NCBI RefSeq assembly: GCF_014650815.1
Contig: NZ_BMVR01000002.1
Location: 248,001-312,000, forward strand
Source of the DNA: Streptomyces flavofungini
GTDB lineage: Bacteria > Actinomycetota > Actinomycetes > Streptomycetales > Streptomycetaceae
DNA: 64,000 nt
Direction of reading: 5' to 3'
Part shown: in pieces, positions 62,439 through 64,000 of the stretch
Position numbering within the stretch: position 1 is the first letter of the stretch
Layout: each line of letters starts with the position of its first letter
Program-made: the position numbers and the translations under genes
Notes under the pieces: model-generated
Seen by the model: the letters and a program-made list of their open reading frames with translations, nothing else
What the model was told of the DNA's origin: nothing
Databases searched by the model: none

Positions 62439-63676
62439 CGGCGGACCCGGGCGCTGCGGACGGAACGGCTCGCGGCGCCCTGAGCGGTACCCCGGGAAGT
62501 GCGCACGGCACCCCGGGCGGCACCCCTGGCGGCACTCCCAGCGGCACGGAGAGCGGCCGGGGCACGGCCCGGAAGTGGCGCTGCGACCGGGGCGGGAGCA
62601 TCGGCCTGAACGGCCCGTTCGCGGGTGTGCGGCCGTTCTCCATCAAGACGAAGCTGGGCACCCTGGTGGTCGTCTCGGTCTTCATCACCACCGGGCTGCT
62701 GATGGTGGCCATGGAGACGGAGACCGAGCTCCGCTTCATCACGGTCTTCTCCGTGATCGCCACTCTTCTGATCACACAGTTCGTCGCGCACAGCCTCACC
62801 GCGCCGCTCGACGAGATGAACTCGGTGGCCCGCGCGGTCTCGCACGGCGACTACACACGTCGCGTACAGGGAGCCGACCGCCGCGACGAGCTGGGCGACG
62901 TGGCGATGACGATCAACCGCATGGCGGACGATCTGGAGGCGCAGGACCAGCAGCGCAAGGAGCTCGTCGCCAACGTCTCGCACGAGCTGCGCACCCCCAT
63001 CGCCGCGCTGCGCGCCGTCCTGGAGAACGTCGTCGACGGTGTCTCGGCGGCCGACCCGGAGACGATGCGCACGGCCCTGAAGCAGACCGAGCGCCTGGGG
63101 CGTCTGGTGGAGACCCTGCTCGACCTGTCGCGCCTCGACAACGGCGTCGTACCGCTCAAAGCGCGGCGCTTCGAAGTGTGGCCCTATCTGTCCGGTGTCC
63201 TGAAGGAGGCCAACATGGTGGCTTCCGCGCGCAAAGGGATGACGTCGGGCTCCGGCAGTCACACCCGCACGGACGTGCATCTGCACCTGGACGTCTCGCC
63301 TCCGGAGCTGACGGCCCACGCGGACGCGGAGCGGCTGCACCAGGTCGTCGCCAACCTCATCGACAACGCGGTCAAGCACAGCCCGCCGCACGGCCGCGTG
63401 ACGGTGCTCGCCCGGCGCGGCCGCCACCCGGAGTCCCTGGACCTGGAAGTGCTCGACGAGGGCCCCGGCATCCCCGAGTCCGAGTGGCACCGCGTGTTCG
63501 AGCGCTTCAACCGGGGCGCGCACGTCGGTGTCGCGCCGGGCAGCGACGGCGGTACGGGGCTCGGGCTCGCGATCGCGCGCTGGGCGGTCGATCTGCACGG
63601 CGGGCACATCGGCGTGGCCGAATCGGCTCGGGGCTGCCGGATTCAGGTCACCCTTCCGGGCCTGCCCGAAGACTGA
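62435..63676 (+). CDS. Sensor histidine kinase
   Basis: The 413-aa product has two close membrane helices (74-92 and 99-118), so there is almost no extracellular sensor; a HAMP domain; the H-box VANVSHELRTPI with His183; the N-box VANLIDNAVKHSPP; and GGTGLGLAIARWAVD. The first 45 residues hold Gly-Thr-Pro repeats. The signal is probably intramembrane. It partners with the OmpR regulator directly upstream. Confidence 0.94.
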   Translation: MTADPGAADGTARGALSGTPGSAHGTPGGTPGGTPSGTESGRGTARKWRCDRGGSIGLNGPFAGVRPFSIKTKLGTLVVVSVFITTGLLMVAMETETELRFITVFSVIATLLITQFVAHSLTAPLDEMNSVARAVSHGDYTRRVQGADRRDELGDVAMTINRMADDLEAQDQQRKELVANVSHELRTPIAALRAVLENVVDGVSAADPETMRTALKQTERLGRLVETLLDLSRLDNGVVPLKARRFEVWPYLSGVLKEANMVASARKGMTSGSGSHTRTDVHLHLDVSPPELTAHADAERLHQVVANLIDNAVKHSPPHGRVTVLARRGRHPESLDLEVLDEGPGIPESEWHRVFERFNRGAHVGVAPGSDGGTGLGLAIARWAVDLHGGHIGVAESARGCRIQVTLPGLPED

Positions 63677-64000
63677 AGTTGACGTAAGGTTCGAAGCGGA
63701 AGCGATCTCTAGCCGCCCGCATGGTGCGCCGGACGGGTCGCAACCGCGTGTCGACGTACCCAGGACGTGCACAGACGTCCCCACCAGGGCTCCACGCGGT
63801 GCCTCGCCATAGCCGAACTTCGCTTGTTTCCCGCCATTTACAGCCCCGAAACCAGCTTTCCGGTGTGACTTACGCGACGGATGACCGGCCCGGTCTGCAC
63901 TGGGCGTCCTTGGAGGCGTAGCCTTTATTTCCGCTGTCCATCACCTTGTGAAGCGGAAGAGGGCGGTTGCCGCCGTGTCGCCACAGTCCCCCAGTAACTC
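63677..64000. other. Gap at window end, likely upstream region of next gene
   Basis: 324 bp without a supported gene; a 66-codon frame at 63721-63921 has no ribosome site or conserved sequence. A/T-richer stretches (63830-63850, 63920-63935) may hold a plus-strand promoter. In Streptomyces order the next gene would be the 2-oxoglutarate dehydrogenase gene. Confidence 0.4.

Noticed and set aside
63721..63921. 66-codon frame at the right end
   Set aside because: No ribosome site, no conserved sequence and composition like a non-coding gap.

Overview
The window is a high-GC actinobacterial chromosome segment, almost certainly Streptomyces. Evidence: very high GC with strong third-position bias, many GTG/TTG starts behind AGGAGG-type ribosome sites, a conservon (cvnABCD), divergent Ku/LigD-polymerase genes, and a housekeeping order (atp operon - rfe-like - glyA - tsaC - prmC - prfA - rpmE - LCP - rho - thrB - thrC - hom - lysA ... 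lon - two-component system) that I recognise from Streptomyces core chromosomes. No CRISPR array, plasmid origin or rRNA was seen.

Layout. 1-22.7 kb, all minus strand: a conserved core block running from lysA/hom/thrC/thrB through rho, an LCP enzyme, rpmE, prfA, prmC, a 25-codon small ORF, tsaC, a phosphatase-like gene, glyA and a WecA/MraY-like transferase into the F1Fo ATP synthase operon (atpI-B-E-F-H-A-G, cut at the window edge inside atpG). Translational coupling by 1-4 bp overlaps is common. 22.7-26 kb: a small accessory patch with a 141-bp MITE-like element, a single-domain receiver, a DEDD exonuclease, a secreted SH3-like peptide, a 5'-truncated tyrosine integrase and the tRNA-Arg(CCG) gene that was probably its target. 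26-31 kb: two SAM methyltransferases, the NHEJ pair Ku and LigD-type polymerase, and a NERD protein.

31.4-38.2 kb, plus strand: a cell-envelope cluster (small membrane-tailed secreted protein, class F sortase with a lipobox, FG-GAP lipoprotein overlapping a histidine kinase with no response regulator, secreted SH3-like protein, SEDS/RodA-like protein overlapping a class B PBP). 38.3-43.7 kb: DinB protein, two divergent diiron (R2-like and AurF-like) proteins with a TetR regulator, and an NlpC/P60 hydrolase. 43.7-50.1 kb: conservon cvnA-B-C-D followed in the same operon by a styrene-monooxygenase-like flavoprotein. 50.4-64 kb: PP2C-like protein, beta-propeller lipoprotein, MarR regulator, GH25 lysozyme, lon with an HspR-type (HAIR) operator, GNAT protein, PadR plus HAAS-type membrane protein, rhomboid-like protein, spermidine-synthase-like protein and an OmpR/histidine-kinase pair.

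The most unusual items are a doubly coupled 25-aa ORF between prmC and tsaC; a low-molecular-weight phosphatase homologue whose nucleophilic Cys is Ser; modular GC-rich repeats that occur between genes and, in frame, inside coding sequence; a 10-bp helically phased pyrimidine array at 51406-51480; a MITE-like element that supplies a stop codon; and a 15-bp repeat array lying across the cvnC/cvnD overlap.
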